From NCBI GenBank assembly GCA_015478675.1, contig JADMIH010000076.1:1-17732 (forward strand): 17,732 nt of DNA, in the 5' to 3' direction. The notes below the pieces were generated by a model. It was given only the letters and a program-made list of their open reading frames with translations. It made no database searches and had not been told where the DNA came from. The position numbers and the translations under genes were made by a program. Source of the DNA: Chloroflexota bacterium. GTDB taxonomy: Bacteria > Chloroflexota > Chloroflexia > QHBQ01 > JADMIH01. Below are positions 1-7,406 of the stretch, in pieces; position 1 is the stretch's first letter; each line of letters begins with the position of its first letter.

Positions 1-2
1 TA

Positions 3-95
3 CCCTCACCCCATGCCCCTCTCCCTTCATGGGAGAGGGGGCTTTATTGCTGGGGAGTATATCTCCCACGAAGGGAGAGGGGCATGGGGTGAGGG
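3..95. repeat. Large nested intergenic palindrome (REP/MITE-like)
   Basis: Two perfect 26-base inverted arms (3-28 and 70-95) enclose a 41-base centre. The left arm begins CCCTCACCCCATGCCCCTCT and the right arm ends with its complement. Smaller hairpins sit inside: CTCCC-ttcat-GGGAG at the inner edge of the left arm, and GGGAG-tatat-CTCCC in the centre. The whole unit could extrude as a branched cruciform or fold as a multi-branched RNA. C-rich/G-rich palindromes of this style ('CCCTCACCCC...GGGAGAGGGG') are common between genes in Chloroflexota and some other bacteria. That it belongs to such a dispersed family is inference. It has no open reading frame and no U-tract typical of a terminator. 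Confidence 0.75.
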
Positions 96-158
96 CGCAC
101 AGCTACCTCTTGAACTTTGTTCTACCCTAACCCTGAACAGTTACTGCCCCAACGAAAT

Positions 159-188
159 GTGACAATCTACCCTCCTGAATGATATAGT
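159..188 (+). promoter_or_regulatory. Candidate sigma70-type promoter of panD
   Basis: A GTGACA hexamer (159-164) and a TATAGT hexamer (183-188) are separated by 18 bases. Transcription would start near 195 and give a leader of about 33 bases before the panD ATG. It is the best match in the gap after the palindrome. Two weak positions in the -35 box keep confidence modest. Confidence 0.4.
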
Positions 189-227
189 TAGAGATAGGAA
201 ACCTTTATATGGAGAAGATGCAAAAAG

Positions 228-659
228 ATGATAAGAACAGTGTGCAAGTCAAAGATACATGGCGCTACCGTCACGGAGGCCAACCTCCACTATGTGGGCA
301 GCCTCACCATAGACCGCGCCCTCATGGAGGCCGCTAATATTGCCCCCTATGAGTGGCTGCACGTGGTAAACGTGACCACAGGCTCTCGCTTCCAAACGTA
401 TGCGATTGAGGCTGAAGCAGGCTCAGGCGTGATAGCCCTCAATGGCGCTGCTGCTCGCCTCGGCTATACAGGTGATAAAGTAATAATCATGTGCGCCGCC
501 TCTCTGTCGGAGGACGAGCTAAAAGATTTCACGCCCCGCCTCGTCTTCCTTGACGCTCACAACAAAATAGCTGCCCCAGGCGTTGGCGACCGCACGTGGG
601 ACGTTTCAACTGATCTACATACAGAGATGGAGATGAACGAGGTCATACGGGATTCGTAG
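228..659 (+). CDS. panD: Aspartate 1-decarboxylase, pyruvoyl-dependent
   Basis: PanD decarboxylates L-aspartate to beta-alanine, the amine half of pantothenate, in the cytoplasm; the enzyme is a tetramer. At 143 residues it is slightly longer than the E. coli protein. The zymogen cleavage site is intact as Gly24-Ser25 (HYVGSLTID), so Ser25 would become the pyruvoyl group of the alpha chain. Lys9, His11, Tyr22, Arg54, Thr57, Tyr58 and the NGAAA segment (72-76) match the known active-site framework. A GGAG (211-214) lies 13 bases before the ATG. An out-of-frame ATG at 218 sits too close to that site to be used well. The next gene starts 49 bases later on the same strand, so co-transcription is plausible. 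No maturation factor (panM/panZ type) is seen nearby, as expected outside enterobacteria. The C-terminal tail (about 118-143) is variable and probably disordered. Confidence 0.95.
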   Translation: MIRTVCKSKIHGATVTEANLHYVGSLTIDRALMEAANIAPYEWLHVVNVTTGSRFQTYAIEAEAGSGVIALNGAAARLGYTGDKVIIMCAASLSEDELKDFTPRLVFLDAHNKIAAPGVGDRTWDVSTDLHTEMEMNEVIRDS

Positions 660-708
660 TGCGTAAGCTGGCCCCCACGTACTACGCAACATAGACAGGG
701 AGGTTATC

Positions 709-1896
709 ATGGCAGAGCAGAGGCGGCGGAAAGGTATGCAAACACGCCTGATACATGGGGCTGAAGGAGCGAACGACACGCCTGCGGTTTCGCCCCCTAT
801 ATTTCAGACCAGCACCTTCAGGCTGCGCACCCCCGAGGAAGGCGCGGAGCTGGCTGCGGAGATCGCTCCGGCCACTTTCTACACGCGCTATGGCTCGCCT
901 AACACCAAACAAGCTGAACTTCTACTATCAGCATTGGAGGGCGCTGAGGCCGCGCTTGCCGTCGGCTCAGGCATGGCTGCGATCACTATAGCTCTCATGT
1001 CAAACCTCAAGGCGGGCGACCATGTGATAGCGCAGAACACCCACTACACCTCCGCCTTGTGGCTTTTGCAGCATACCCTTCCCAGCTTCGGCGTGGAGGT
1101 TACGCAGGTTGACCAGCGTGACGCCGAGGCGTTTGCCAGAGCTTTGCGCCACAACACAAAGGTTGTCTACACAGAGTCGCCCACTAATCCTACAATGGAC
1201 CTGACTGATCTAAGAGCCACCGCTGACATCGCGCACTCGGTGGGCGCTCTTGCCATCACCGACGATACTTTTGCTTCTTCTTATAACCAGCGCCCGCTCG
1301 AGCTGGGCTACGATCTGGTGCTGCACAGCGCGACCAAGTATCTCAACGGCCACGCTGATGTAACGGCGGGAGCTATTCTAGGCTCGGAGAAGCTGCTGGC
1401 TCAGGCGTGGGAGTACTTGCGGGTATACGGCCCGGTGCTTCACCCTTTTGAGGCGTGGCTGTTGCGGCGAGGCATGCAGACGTATGGCCTGAGAATGGCT
1501 GTCCACAACCGCAACGCCTTGCAGGTAGCGCAATTTCTGGAAAGCCACCCGGCTGTGTCGCACGTCTATTACCCTGGGCTTGCGTCGCACCCACAGCACG
1601 AGCTCGCGAAGCGGCAGATGAAGGGCGGCTTCGGCGGCATGCTCTCTTTTGAGATGAAGGGCGGCTACGACGCCGCGTACAGGGCCATCGGGCGCACCGA
1701 AGTGTGCATACTGGCCGTGAGCCTCGGCGGCATCGAGACGTTAATCACCCACCCCGCTTCGATGATACACAGCCACCAATCGGACGAGGAGCGTGAACAG
1801 GCGGGTATCTCTCCCGCGCTGATTCGCCTCTCGGTGGGCGTTGAAGATGTAGAAGATATCATCGAAGATTTGGACAGGGCATTGGCAGGGGCTTAG
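709..1896 (+). CDS. PLP-dependent trans-sulfuration enzyme (cystathionine gamma-synthase / O-acylhomoserine sulfhydrylase / methionine gamma-lyase family)
   Basis: This is a 395-residue fold-type I PLP enzyme of the Cys/Met metabolism family. Members catalyse gamma-replacement or elimination on homoserine esters, cystathionine or methionine in methionine/cysteine metabolism. Lys210 in HSATKYLNGH is the Schiff-base lysine. Asp185 (ITDDTFAS) is the pyridine-nitrogen aspartate. Tyr58 and Arg60 (YTRYGSPN) would reach the phosphate of the neighbouring subunit. Ser87-Gly88-Met89 forms the phosphate loop, and Tyr113 is the ring-stacking tyrosine. ESPTNP (156-161) and the C-terminal IRLSVGVED arginine are also typical. 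The residues after Tyr113 are Thr-Ser, not the Gly-Gly or Gly-Cys usual in characterised members, so the exact reaction cannot be assigned. A clear GGGAGG (698-703) five bases before the ATG fixes the start. It probably shares a transcript with panD. Confidence 0.92.
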   Translation: MAEQRRRKGMQTRLIHGAEGANDTPAVSPPIFQTSTFRLRTPEEGAELAAEIAPATFYTRYGSPNTKQAELLLSALEGAEAALAVGSGMAAITIALMSNLKAGDHVIAQNTHYTSALWLLQHTLPSFGVEVTQVDQRDAEAFARALRHNTKVVYTESPTNPTMDLTDLRATADIAHSVGALAITDDTFASSYNQRPLELGYDLVLHSATKYLNGHADVTAGAILGSEKLLAQAWEYLRVYGPVLHPFEAWLLRRGMQTYGLRMAVHNRNALQVAQFLESHPAVSHVYYPGLASHPQHELAKRQMKGGFGGMLSFEMKGGYDAAYRAIGRTEVCILAVSLGGIETLITHPASMIHSHQSDEEREQAGISPALIRLSVGVEDVEDIIEDLDRALAGA

Positions 1897-1964
1897 CACC
1901 CACCTCTTGACCCGCCTGCACAGCACGTTCTTATTCCTCTACCTCTAATCGATCAGGAAGCAAG

Positions 1965-2357
1965 ATGCAGGAAAATCCACTTGCTATTGTCCAGGCATGG
2001 CAAGATGCCGCCAACAGCCAGAATGTTGAGCGTATACTGGCGTTATCAGACTCAAATATAGAGGTAGCAGGCCCACGCGGCTCGGGTTATGGGCACCAGT
2101 TGCTGCGTGACTGGCTTGGGCGTGCAGGTCTAGAGCTTACGACCCTCCGGGCCTTCGCCCGTGACGATGTGGTTGTCTTAGCGCAGCATGGCCTGTGGCG
2201 TTCTGCCGATACAGGCCATCTGACGGGTGAAGCCGACGTTGCGTCTCGCTTCAGGGTCGCCGGTCATCGGGTTGTGCAATTTGCGCGCTACGACGACCTC
2301 GACCGCGCACTCAGCGACGCGGGCCTCAATTACTCGGACGAGCTGTTAGAAAGTTGA
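1965..2357 (+). CDS. NTF2-like (SnoaL/DUF4440-type) small protein, function unknown
   Basis: This 130-residue protein has the layout of the NTF2-like fold. An N-terminal helix pair ([20 protein letters not shown]) is followed by '[19 protein letters not shown]', then '[14 protein letters not shown]', then alternating beta strands ([31 protein letters not shown]). Proteins of this shape include polyketide cyclases, ketosteroid isomerases and many nuclear-shuttle-like orphans. The opening resembles the 'd.V.aW..A.n..D.e.l..L...dvev.gPRG...G...L..W..R' subgroup, whose activity is not established as far as I know. An AGGAAG (1955-1960) four bases upstream supports the ATG. It follows the trans-sulfuration gene by 68 bases. 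A weak TTGACC-17-CTTATT pair (1907-1935) could be its own promoter, but read-through from upstream is equally possible. Confidence 0.82.
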   Translation: MQENPLAIVQAWQDAANSQNVERILALSDSNIEVAGPRGSGYGHQLLRDWLGRAGLELTTLRAFARDDVVVLAQHGLWRSADTGHLTGEADVASRFRVAGHRVVQFARYDDLDRALSDAGLNYSDELLES

Positions 2358-2430
2358 CGAGCTGGCAGGCAACCACCTTTTGCAAGTGAGGTTGAAAAGC
2401 GCTCCGACAGAGAGAAGTCACGGCGTGTTA

Positions 2431-2448
2431 TGCTATAATGGCTCTATG
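2431..2448 (+). promoter_or_regulatory. Extended -10 promoter abutting the start codon of the regulator pseudogene
   Basis: TGCTATAAT (2431-2439) is a perfect extended -10 element (TGn followed by TATAAT). Only six bases separate it from the ATG at 2446, so the expected transcription start coincides with the start codon and the mRNA would be leaderless. No convincing -35 box is found at 16-18 bases, which extended -10 promoters tolerate. Confidence 0.6.
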
Positions 2449-2937
2449 TATGAGTCGCAAGACGCGAAAAGCGAGCCGTCAAATACCAGCGGTGTTAGTG
2501 GGTCAGGAAAGCACCACGCATCGCCTCTGACTTCGATGGTTGGACGCGAAGACGAGATCGCGGAAATAGAGCGCATTCTCTACTCCGGTCAGGTGCGCCT
2601 TCTCACACTGACGGGGTCGGGAGGTGTGGGCAAGACGCGCCTCGCTCTACAGGTGGCTGCAAGGTCACACGGTCACTTCGCTGATGGCGCCTACTTCGTG
2701 CCACTTGCCCCAGTTAGCAACCCTGATCTGGCGCTCTCCACCATTGCGTAGACCCTCGGTGTGCCCGAAGCCATCGGCCAGCCCCTGCTCAACAGCCTCT
2801 GCACCGCCCTTCAGAACAAGCAGATGCTCCTCGTACTCGATAGCTTCGAGCAGCTTATTACAGCAGCCCCGCAAATAGTTGAGCTGTTACTCGCTAATCT
2901 GCGTAAGCGTGTAGCTCCGGGTAGCACAAGGCCCTAA
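2446..2937 (+). pseudogene. STAND/LuxR-type signal-transduction ATPase, N-terminal remnant with in-frame amber codon
   Basis: The reading frame encodes the start of a large NB-ARC/STAND ATPase of the kind usually fused to a SARP or LuxR output and TPR repeats. Visible parts are [18 protein letters not shown], the Walker A loop [12 protein letters not shown], and the spacer ending '[10 protein letters not shown]'. The frame is then stopped by TAG at 2749-2751. The same frame continues without any shift as TLGVPEAIGQPLLNSL..., through a Walker B-like LLVLDSFEQL, to a TAA at 2935-2937. Family members normally read '(L)AxTIAQTLGV' here, so the amber is most simply a CAG-to-TAG change. Even with the stop repaired, only about 163 residues remain; full proteins usually run to many hundreds. 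The ATPase half after Walker B and all sensor or output domains are missing. I take ATG 2446 as the original start because of the promoter just before it. An upstream in-frame TTG at 2380 has no ribosome site. Confidence 0.85.
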
Positions 2938-2982
2938 CTCTCAGCCCTTTCTCTTTGTGGAAGAGGAAGGGCTGAGAGTTAG
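2934..2982. terminator. Long hairpin at the truncated pseudogene end, between convergent genes
   Basis: Arms 2934-2955 and 2961-2982 pair over 22 positions with a single mismatch, leaving a five-base loop (TGTGG). The core is CTAACTCTCAGCCCTT with its complement. The left arm begins inside the TAA that ends the pseudogene frame. The hairpin lies 35 bases beyond the stop of the leftward ABC permease. It could terminate transcripts from both sides, although neither side has a good U-tract. It could equally be an inserted repeat that caused or marks the truncation of the regulator gene. Confidence 0.6.
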
Positions 2983-3016
2983 ATGCATAGGCTCTCCCTC
3001 TTGCGTGTGGGGCGGA

Positions 3017-6000
3017 TCACTCGTATCTCAGAGCTTCAGCGGGGTATATCTTGGCTGCCTGGCGTGCGGGCAGCACTGTGGTTATCAGCGACACTATGTA
3101 GGCCAACAACACTATGCCCCCTATTTGCAGCCAGGGTATCTGGAACCTGATCGTTGGCGAGTCCTTCGCCAGGAAAGTGACGAGGTTATAAGAGAGTATG
3201 AAGCCCAGCGCCACTCCTATTAAAATGCCGAGGAGCGCGATAAAAGAGGACTCCAGGAGGAATGACGCCGCCACCATGCCGCGCTGGTAGCCTATAGCCC
3301 GCAGCACCCCTATTTGCTGGCGGCGCTCCACCACAGCCCGCGTGCTAATTACGCCAAGCGCAGCTACGCCTACTATCAGCCCCAGCGTCATAAAGCCCTG
3401 TAACAGCCCTGTCAGGCTGTTGCCTACGGCCTGCTGCTTGCGCAGGTCGTCAGCTATCACTGTTGGCTCAAGGCCGTTATTGATGAAAGCTGAACCGAGG
3501 TCGCGCCGAACCTCCTCGGCGTTCACACCCGGATTGAGACGGAAAAAGTAGGTGCCGACAGGTAGCGGCGCGGGTGTCACCTGCTGGGCCAGGACACGCG
3601 ACACATATAAACCTGTGTAGGAGCTTGCTTCCTGGTTCAGCACGCCTATTATCTTCACCTTGACAGCCGGGGCGTTTGGCACGCCGGGCGCTCTCAACTC
3701 GATTTGCACAGGGTCCATTACAGTGTCGGTGCTCTTGACGCCTGACACGTAGAATGTAGGCGGGCCGCCGAAACCACCACCTCTACCTCCTGACGCGCCT
3801 ATGGCTACGGGGATATAGTCTATTACCGCCAACGTGGGGTCTTTAGCCAGCGCGTCCCATACCTCCCGGTCGCTGGTGTAGCCTTTGGCGCGTATGCTGA
3901 AAGCAAACTGGTTGCTCTGTAAGAATTGCTGGTCTACGAGCCGGGCGTTGTAATAGCGCCACCCTTCGGCAAGACCGGGGTTGTTCTTCAACTCCTCAGC
4001 AGTAGGCCCGCCAAAGCTGGGAGCAGGCGCGCCCGGCTGGCGCATTTGCAACGGCAACAGAGTCTCACCCGTGATCGAGGCGAACTTGCCCTTCAAAAGG
4101 GGATCAGCGTTTATCCGGGCGTTTATATCCTTGATGGGGTTAGCATAAGACGCACTTGCCTGAATCTGGTAGCCGCCAGTCAAGCCGGGCCTGGCGGGGT
4201 CTGCCTGGCTGTTGAGGTTGGTGAGCACAGACATTACGATCAACACGAAGATGATCAGCCCGAACATGGCAATCGCCATACCTGTGCGAAAAATAGAGGC
4301 CATCGGGTAGGCAACGGCTGTCTTGAGTATCGGCCTCATCCGCCCAACTCCCCCCAACAGAAAGCTCAAAGCCCCAAGGAGCAGCTCGGAGTTATACATG
4401 ATAGCCCAGACAGCGCCCGCCACCATCATGATCCCCCCGACGAAGAAGAGGTCTATGCCTGCTCCAAAGTCGGGCACGCCAAACCAGTCGTGCAGCGCAT
4501 TTATCGGTAGCGCCCAGTAGATGATCAAACCCAGCCCTGATGTGGTAAAGGCTATCCGGTCGCGCACAGTGGGGCGTACGTGCCTGTGGGCGAGCAGCCA
4601 TCGGATGGTCAGCCCTATAGCTATGATCGTGAGGGATGAGCCCAGGTTGAAAGCAAACCCATTTTTGCTGACCCAGCCGGCCGCAATAAGTATAATGCCG
4701 AGGCTGCCGGTGACAGGTCCGCTCTTGAAGAGCGAGAAGACCAGCGAAAAAAGCCCGCCTATACAGCCTCCTGGCTGACCCGCCGCCAGCATATCGAAGG
4801 GCGCGACAACTTGCTCCATCAGCTTCTTGTCGGGCTTCGGCATCTCAGGTATATCCCGTATCGCCGAGACTATATTCAGGCGCGACACGCGCATAGCTGA
4901 GATAGCCACAGTCAGGAAGGTGATCAACATACCGATGCAGTAGGCTACGATGAGGGAGCGAGCTTCCACATGCGGAGTCAGGGCGAAGCCGTAGCTGCCG
5001 ATGGCCGAGGATATGATGCTCACCATCGCGAAGCCGACGCCCACACCGAGCGCCGCGCCGACAGCAGCTGCTCCAAGGTCGTACGCCAACCCCTCGAAGA
5101 TGAACATCTGGGTCAGGTGGCTGCGCTGCGTGCCTACCGCACGTGCCATCCCCATCTCACTTTTGCGCTCGGCTGCGAGCATAGAGAAGATGAGGAATAT
5201 GAGGAGTATGCCCGCCGCGATAGAAAAGAGGGCTGTGCCCACGAAAATGGTGGTAAACAAGTTGCCGATTAAATTTGCGGTGTCGAGCGCGCTCTGCTTG
5301 ACTGTGTTGACCGCGTATGTTTTGTCTAACAGCCCTGTGATCTTATCGGCAACATCTTTGCTGTACTTCACCCCGTCAAGCGGACCACCTTTAAGTGAGA
5401 TGTCTATCTCGGTTATCTGCCCCGGGGCATTAAAAATCTGCTGCATCTGGGGCAGGCTGATGAATGTGACGGGATACTGGTTGCTGGGAGATGCGCTTTC
5501 AACTATCTCGCGCACCTTGAAGTCGTACGCCTTGCCCGCCGCAACGATGCGGATGCTATTTCCGACTTGCGCGTTAAGCTTGTCGGCTGCGGATTGATCG
5601 AGGAGGATGTCGCCGGGCTTGAGGTTGGCAACATCGAACTCCGAGCCGGCTGTGGTGCGCAGGTTGCCGACGGTACTCTTCATGTCGGGGCCGACGCCCG
5701 TGATGAAGGTCTGGCCTGAGCCTTGATTTGTGGTCGTGTCTATAACAGGGCCGACCTGCTTCATCTGCACCGACCAGCCGTCTATGCGGTCGTCGTTGCC
5801 CACTTTAGCCTTGAGGTCGTCCAGCGTAGTTGTGCTGAAAGCAGGCACCAGGCGGTTGAAGTCGGGTGGGCCATCAAGCGCTATTTGCGGGTTGACCTTG
5901 GTTACGGAGAGGTCAGTACTGCCGAGGCTCGCGGTGAACGCCTGGCGCATCGAGTAGGTCATTGTGTCGCCTGTGCCGAAGGCCGCCGTTATGAGCAGGG

Positions 6001-6187
6001 TAGCCAGCATCAGCCCAAAGACGATCAAGGCGGTCTGTGCGCGGCGGCGAGGAATGTTGCGCAGCGCCAGCCGCGCCAGAATAGGCTTGCGCCACGCCAT
6101 GAAGCCCACCGCCACCAGCACAACTATACTGAGGGTGAGGACCCATACCATGACTGTGTCCATTGGTATGCCGAATAGTGATTCCAT
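3017..6187 (-). CDS. ABC transporter permease with two FtsX domains (MacB/LolCE-type exporter)
   Basis: This 1056-residue membrane protein is a duplicated FtsX-type permease. The order is: a hydrophobic N-terminal helix (about 14-30); a second helix (52-70) after the basic ALRNIPRRRAQTAL; an extracytoplasmic domain (about 75-300); FtsX domain 1 (about 308-440) with ERKSEMGMARAVGTQRSHLTQMF; a middle block of extra helices (about 480-655); a second extracytoplasmic domain (about 660-925) with a Gly-rich patch near 800; and FtsX domain 2 (about 928-1050) with ERRQQIGVLRAIGYQRG, ending PAEALRYE. Type VII ABC exporters of this form move lipids, lipoproteins, peptides or drugs, or act as mechanotransmitters. 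The substrate cannot be told here. An AGGAG eight or nine bases before the ATG supports the start. The ATPase partner lies 51 bases upstream on the same strand, so the two form an operon. Single-chain double-FtsX permeases with extra helices occur in Gram-positive-like and Chloroflexota genomes. Confidence 0.93.
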   Translation of the reverse strand: MESLFGIPMDTVMVWVLTLSIVVLVAVGFMAWRKPILARLALRNIPRRRAQTALIVFGLMLATLLITAAFGTGDTMTYSMRQAFTASLGSTDLSVTKVNPQIALDGPPDFNRLVPAFSTTTLDDLKAKVGNDDRIDGWSVQMKQVGPVIDTTTNQGSGQTFITGVGPDMKSTVGNLRTTAGSEFDVANLKPGDILLDQSAADKLNAQVGNSIRIVAAGKAYDFKVREIVESASPSNQYPVTFISLPQMQQIFNAPGQITEIDISLKGGPLDGVKYSKDVADKITGLLDKTYAVNTVKQSALDTANLIGNLFTTIFVGTALFSIAAGILLIFLIFSMLAAERKSEMGMARAVGTQRSHLTQMFIFEGLAYDLGAAAVGAALGVGVGFAMVSIISSAIGSYGFALTPHVEARSLIVAYCIGMLITFLTVAISAMRVSRLNIVSAIRDIPEMPKPDKKLMEQVVAPFDMLAAGQPGGCIGGLFSLVFSLFKSGPVTGSLGIILIAAGWVSKNGFAFNLGSSLTIIAIGLTIRWLLAHRHVRPTVRDRIAFTTSGLGLIIYWALPINALHDWFGVPDFGAGIDLFFVGGIMMVAGAVWAIMYNSELLLGALSFLLGGVGRMRPILKTAVAYPMASIFRTGMAIAMFGLIIFVLIVMSVLTNLNSQADPARPGLTGGYQIQASASYANPIKDINARINADPLLKGKFASITGETLLPLQMRQPGAPAPSFGGPTAEELKNNPGLAEGWRYYNARLVDQQFLQSNQFAFSIRAKGYTSDREVWDALAKDPTLAVIDYIPVAIGASGGRGGGFGGPPTFYVSGVKSTDTVMDPVQIELRAPGVPNAPAVKVKIIGVLNQEASSYTGLYVSRVLAQQVTPAPLPVGTYFFRLNPGVNAEEVRRDLGSAFINNGLEPTVIADDLRKQQAVGNSLTGLLQGFMTLGLIVGVAALGVISTRAVVERRQQIGVLRAIGYQRGMVAASFLLESSFIALLGILIGVALGFILSYNLVTFLAKDSPTIRFQIPWLQIGGIVLLAYIVSLITTVLPARQAAKIYPAEALRYE

Positions 6188-6202
6188 TGTCTTTGGCTCC
6201 TA

Positions 6203-6230
6203 AGCCGTTACGCGGTACGCACTACGCGCT
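6203..6230. repeat. TACGCACTACGC-type intergenic repeat copy
   Basis: The 51-base gap between the ABC ATPase and permease genes is largely filled by a 'gttACGCGGTACGCACTACGCGCTAT' string with internal near-repeats of TACGC. The same TACGCACTACGCAA word, on either strand, recurs in the gaps at 660-690 and 11807-11870 but not in the genes I read. This suggests a small dispersed repeat family. It lies inside the presumed two-gene transcript. Confidence 0.4.
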
Positions 6231-6238
6231 ATGAGTCT

Positions 6239-7018
6239 CTAACGCACAGCCGCTATAGCTTCCTGCATGAGAGGCTCACCGCCGAGGCCGTAATCTATAA
6301 TTAAGCCATCGCGCATACGCACGATTCGGTCTGCGCGCGCCCCTACTTCGGGCGAGTGGGTGACTACCACGAAAGTTTGGCGGTTTTCTTTGTTGAGGCG
6401 GCAAAGCAGGTCCATAATCTCCTGCGAGGTTTCGCTGTCAAGGTCGCCTGTCGGCTCGTCTGCCCAGATAATAGCCGGGCTGGTTGCGAGGGCGCGGGCG
6501 ATGGTGACGCGCTGCTGCTGCCCTCCTGATAGCTCTGCGGGGCGGTGGCTCGCACGGTCAGATAACCCCACGAGCGCCAGCGCTTCCTGCGCTCGCTTGC
6601 GAGCCTCGCCGGAAGATGAGCCGGAGACGAGCATGGGCAGCTCAACGTTTTCGACGGCTGAGAGCACGGGCAAGAGGTTGTAGAATTGAAAGACAAAGCC
6701 CATCTTACGCGCCCGCAAGTTGGTCTTCTGGCGGTCGTTCATCGTGTGGAGAGGAGTGCCATCTATGACGATCTCGCCTGAGTCTACACCGTCAAGACCT
6801 GCGAGGCAGTTGAGCAATGTGGTTTTGCCACAACCCGACTGCCCCATGACCGCGACCATCTCGCCCCTGCCGACCTCAAGGTTGATGCCGCGTAGCGCAT
6901 GCACCTGCACCGCGCCTGTGTCATAGGTCTTCTGCACGTTGCGCGCTTCGATAATAGGATCATTGAGGCGAGACACGTTCAGATTGTCCCCTGCTAAACT
7001 ACTGTCCATATTGTTCAT
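6239..7018 (-). CDS. ABC transporter ATP-binding protein (LolD/MacB-type), partner of the FtsX permease
   Basis: This 259-residue ATPase energises the double-FtsX permease encoded next to it. All nucleotide-binding motifs are intact: Walker [10 protein letters not shown] (59-67), Q-loop Gln111, signature LSGGQ (163-167), Walker B IIWADEP (183-189) with catalytic Glu188, and the H-loop His221. The pattern [10 protein letters not shown]...[19 protein letters not shown] is that of LolD/FtsE/MacB-type subunits. I place the start at 7018 because AGGAGG sits eight bases upstream of that ATG. An in-frame ATG at 7195 would add 59 residues with no family resemblance, and its coding would run through the MITE-like element. 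The residues before about 20 are a variable leader. There is no clear -35/-10 pair in the 112 bases between the element and the start; TTGCAA-19-TATCTA is the nearest. Confidence 0.95.
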   Translation of the reverse strand: MNNMDSSLAGDNLNVSRLNDPIIEARNVQKTYDTGAVQVHALRGINLEVGRGEMVAVMGQSGCGKTTLLNCLAGLDGVDSGEIVIDGTPLHTMNDRQKTNLRARKMGFVFQFYNLLPVLSAVENVELPMLVSGSSSGEARKRAQEALALVGLSDRASHRPAELSGGQQQRVTIARALATSPAIIWADEPTGDLDSETSQEIMDLLCRLNKENRQTFVVVTHSPEVGARADRIVRMRDGLIIDYGLGGEPLMQEAIAAVR

Positions 7019-7406
7019 TTCCTGGCCCTCCTGAGGCCGTGTATTCAAATCTACAGGTAGTTGTTGTTGGCTCGATATAGATACGGCATGGAACTCCAAA
7101 GGTTGCAATCCTCTTTCCGCAAAGCTAATTGAGGCATGGTCATAATCCAAAACCAGGCGGAATTTCACGCTCACAGCATCGGCCACTAGGGCCAATATGG
7201 GCAGTTTGGCGGTCTATCTGGCGCGCCTCTACGCGTGAAAAATCAATTATGACCATGCCTCCGCTAATTGTCAATCATACTCTATTGTGGAAAAACCACC
7301 TGGGATCCAGGACGTGTCTATGCGAGCCTGCGCGGGACAGAGTTGAGATGGAGGCGCGGGGCTGGCGGTCAGGCGCTCTCGCCTCTCTAAAGCACCCGCA
7401 ATGAAG
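7019..7406. other. Gene-free stretch between corA and the ABC ATPase gene
   Basis: This 388-base gap holds the MITE-like element (7131-7262) and its flanking direct repeats. The AGGAGG of the ABC ATPase is at its left edge. The right part (7270-7406) has only weak hairpins, such as GTGG-aaaaa-CCAC near 7286 and a GAGGCG/CGCCTC pair near 7350-7377, and no convincing terminator for corA. No open frame in the stretch has a ribosome site or recognisable family features. Confidence 0.6.
7124..7269. mobile_element. Candidate MITE: 16-bp terminal inverted repeats flanked by 7-bp direct repeats
   Basis: GAGGCATGGTCATAAT (7131-7146) is mirrored perfectly by ATTATGACCATGCCTC (7246-7261). The unit is flanked by identical GCTAATT heptamers at 7124-7130 and 7263-7269, as expected of a target-site duplication. 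The element is about 132 bases and has no transposase. Inside, TTTCACGC and GCGTGAAA (near 7173 and 7233) form a second, imperfect inner pair. The right end carries one extra C before the direct repeat, so the exact terminus is uncertain by one base. I do not recognise the inverted repeat as belonging to a named IS family. Confidence 0.55.

Noticed and set aside
2749..2751. Amber codon as a recoding event (pyrrolysine or programmed read-through)
   Set aside because: The frame is also truncated at 2937 with most of the protein missing, so decay is the simpler explanation; no recoding machinery is in the window.
5001..5597. 198-codon open frame on the strand opposite the ABC permease
   Set aside because: Complement shadow of a clear membrane protein gene; no ribosome site and no protein-family features.
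7019..7195. 59-residue N-terminal extension of the ABC ATPase from an ATG at 7195
   Set aside because: AGGAGG lies eight bases before the ATG at 7018; the extension has no family similarity and is encoded partly by the MITE-like element.
7270..7406. tRNA or structured RNA in the GC-rich gap after corA
   Set aside because: No cloverleaf pairing, anticodon arm or T-loop consensus could be built; only short unrelated hairpins are present.
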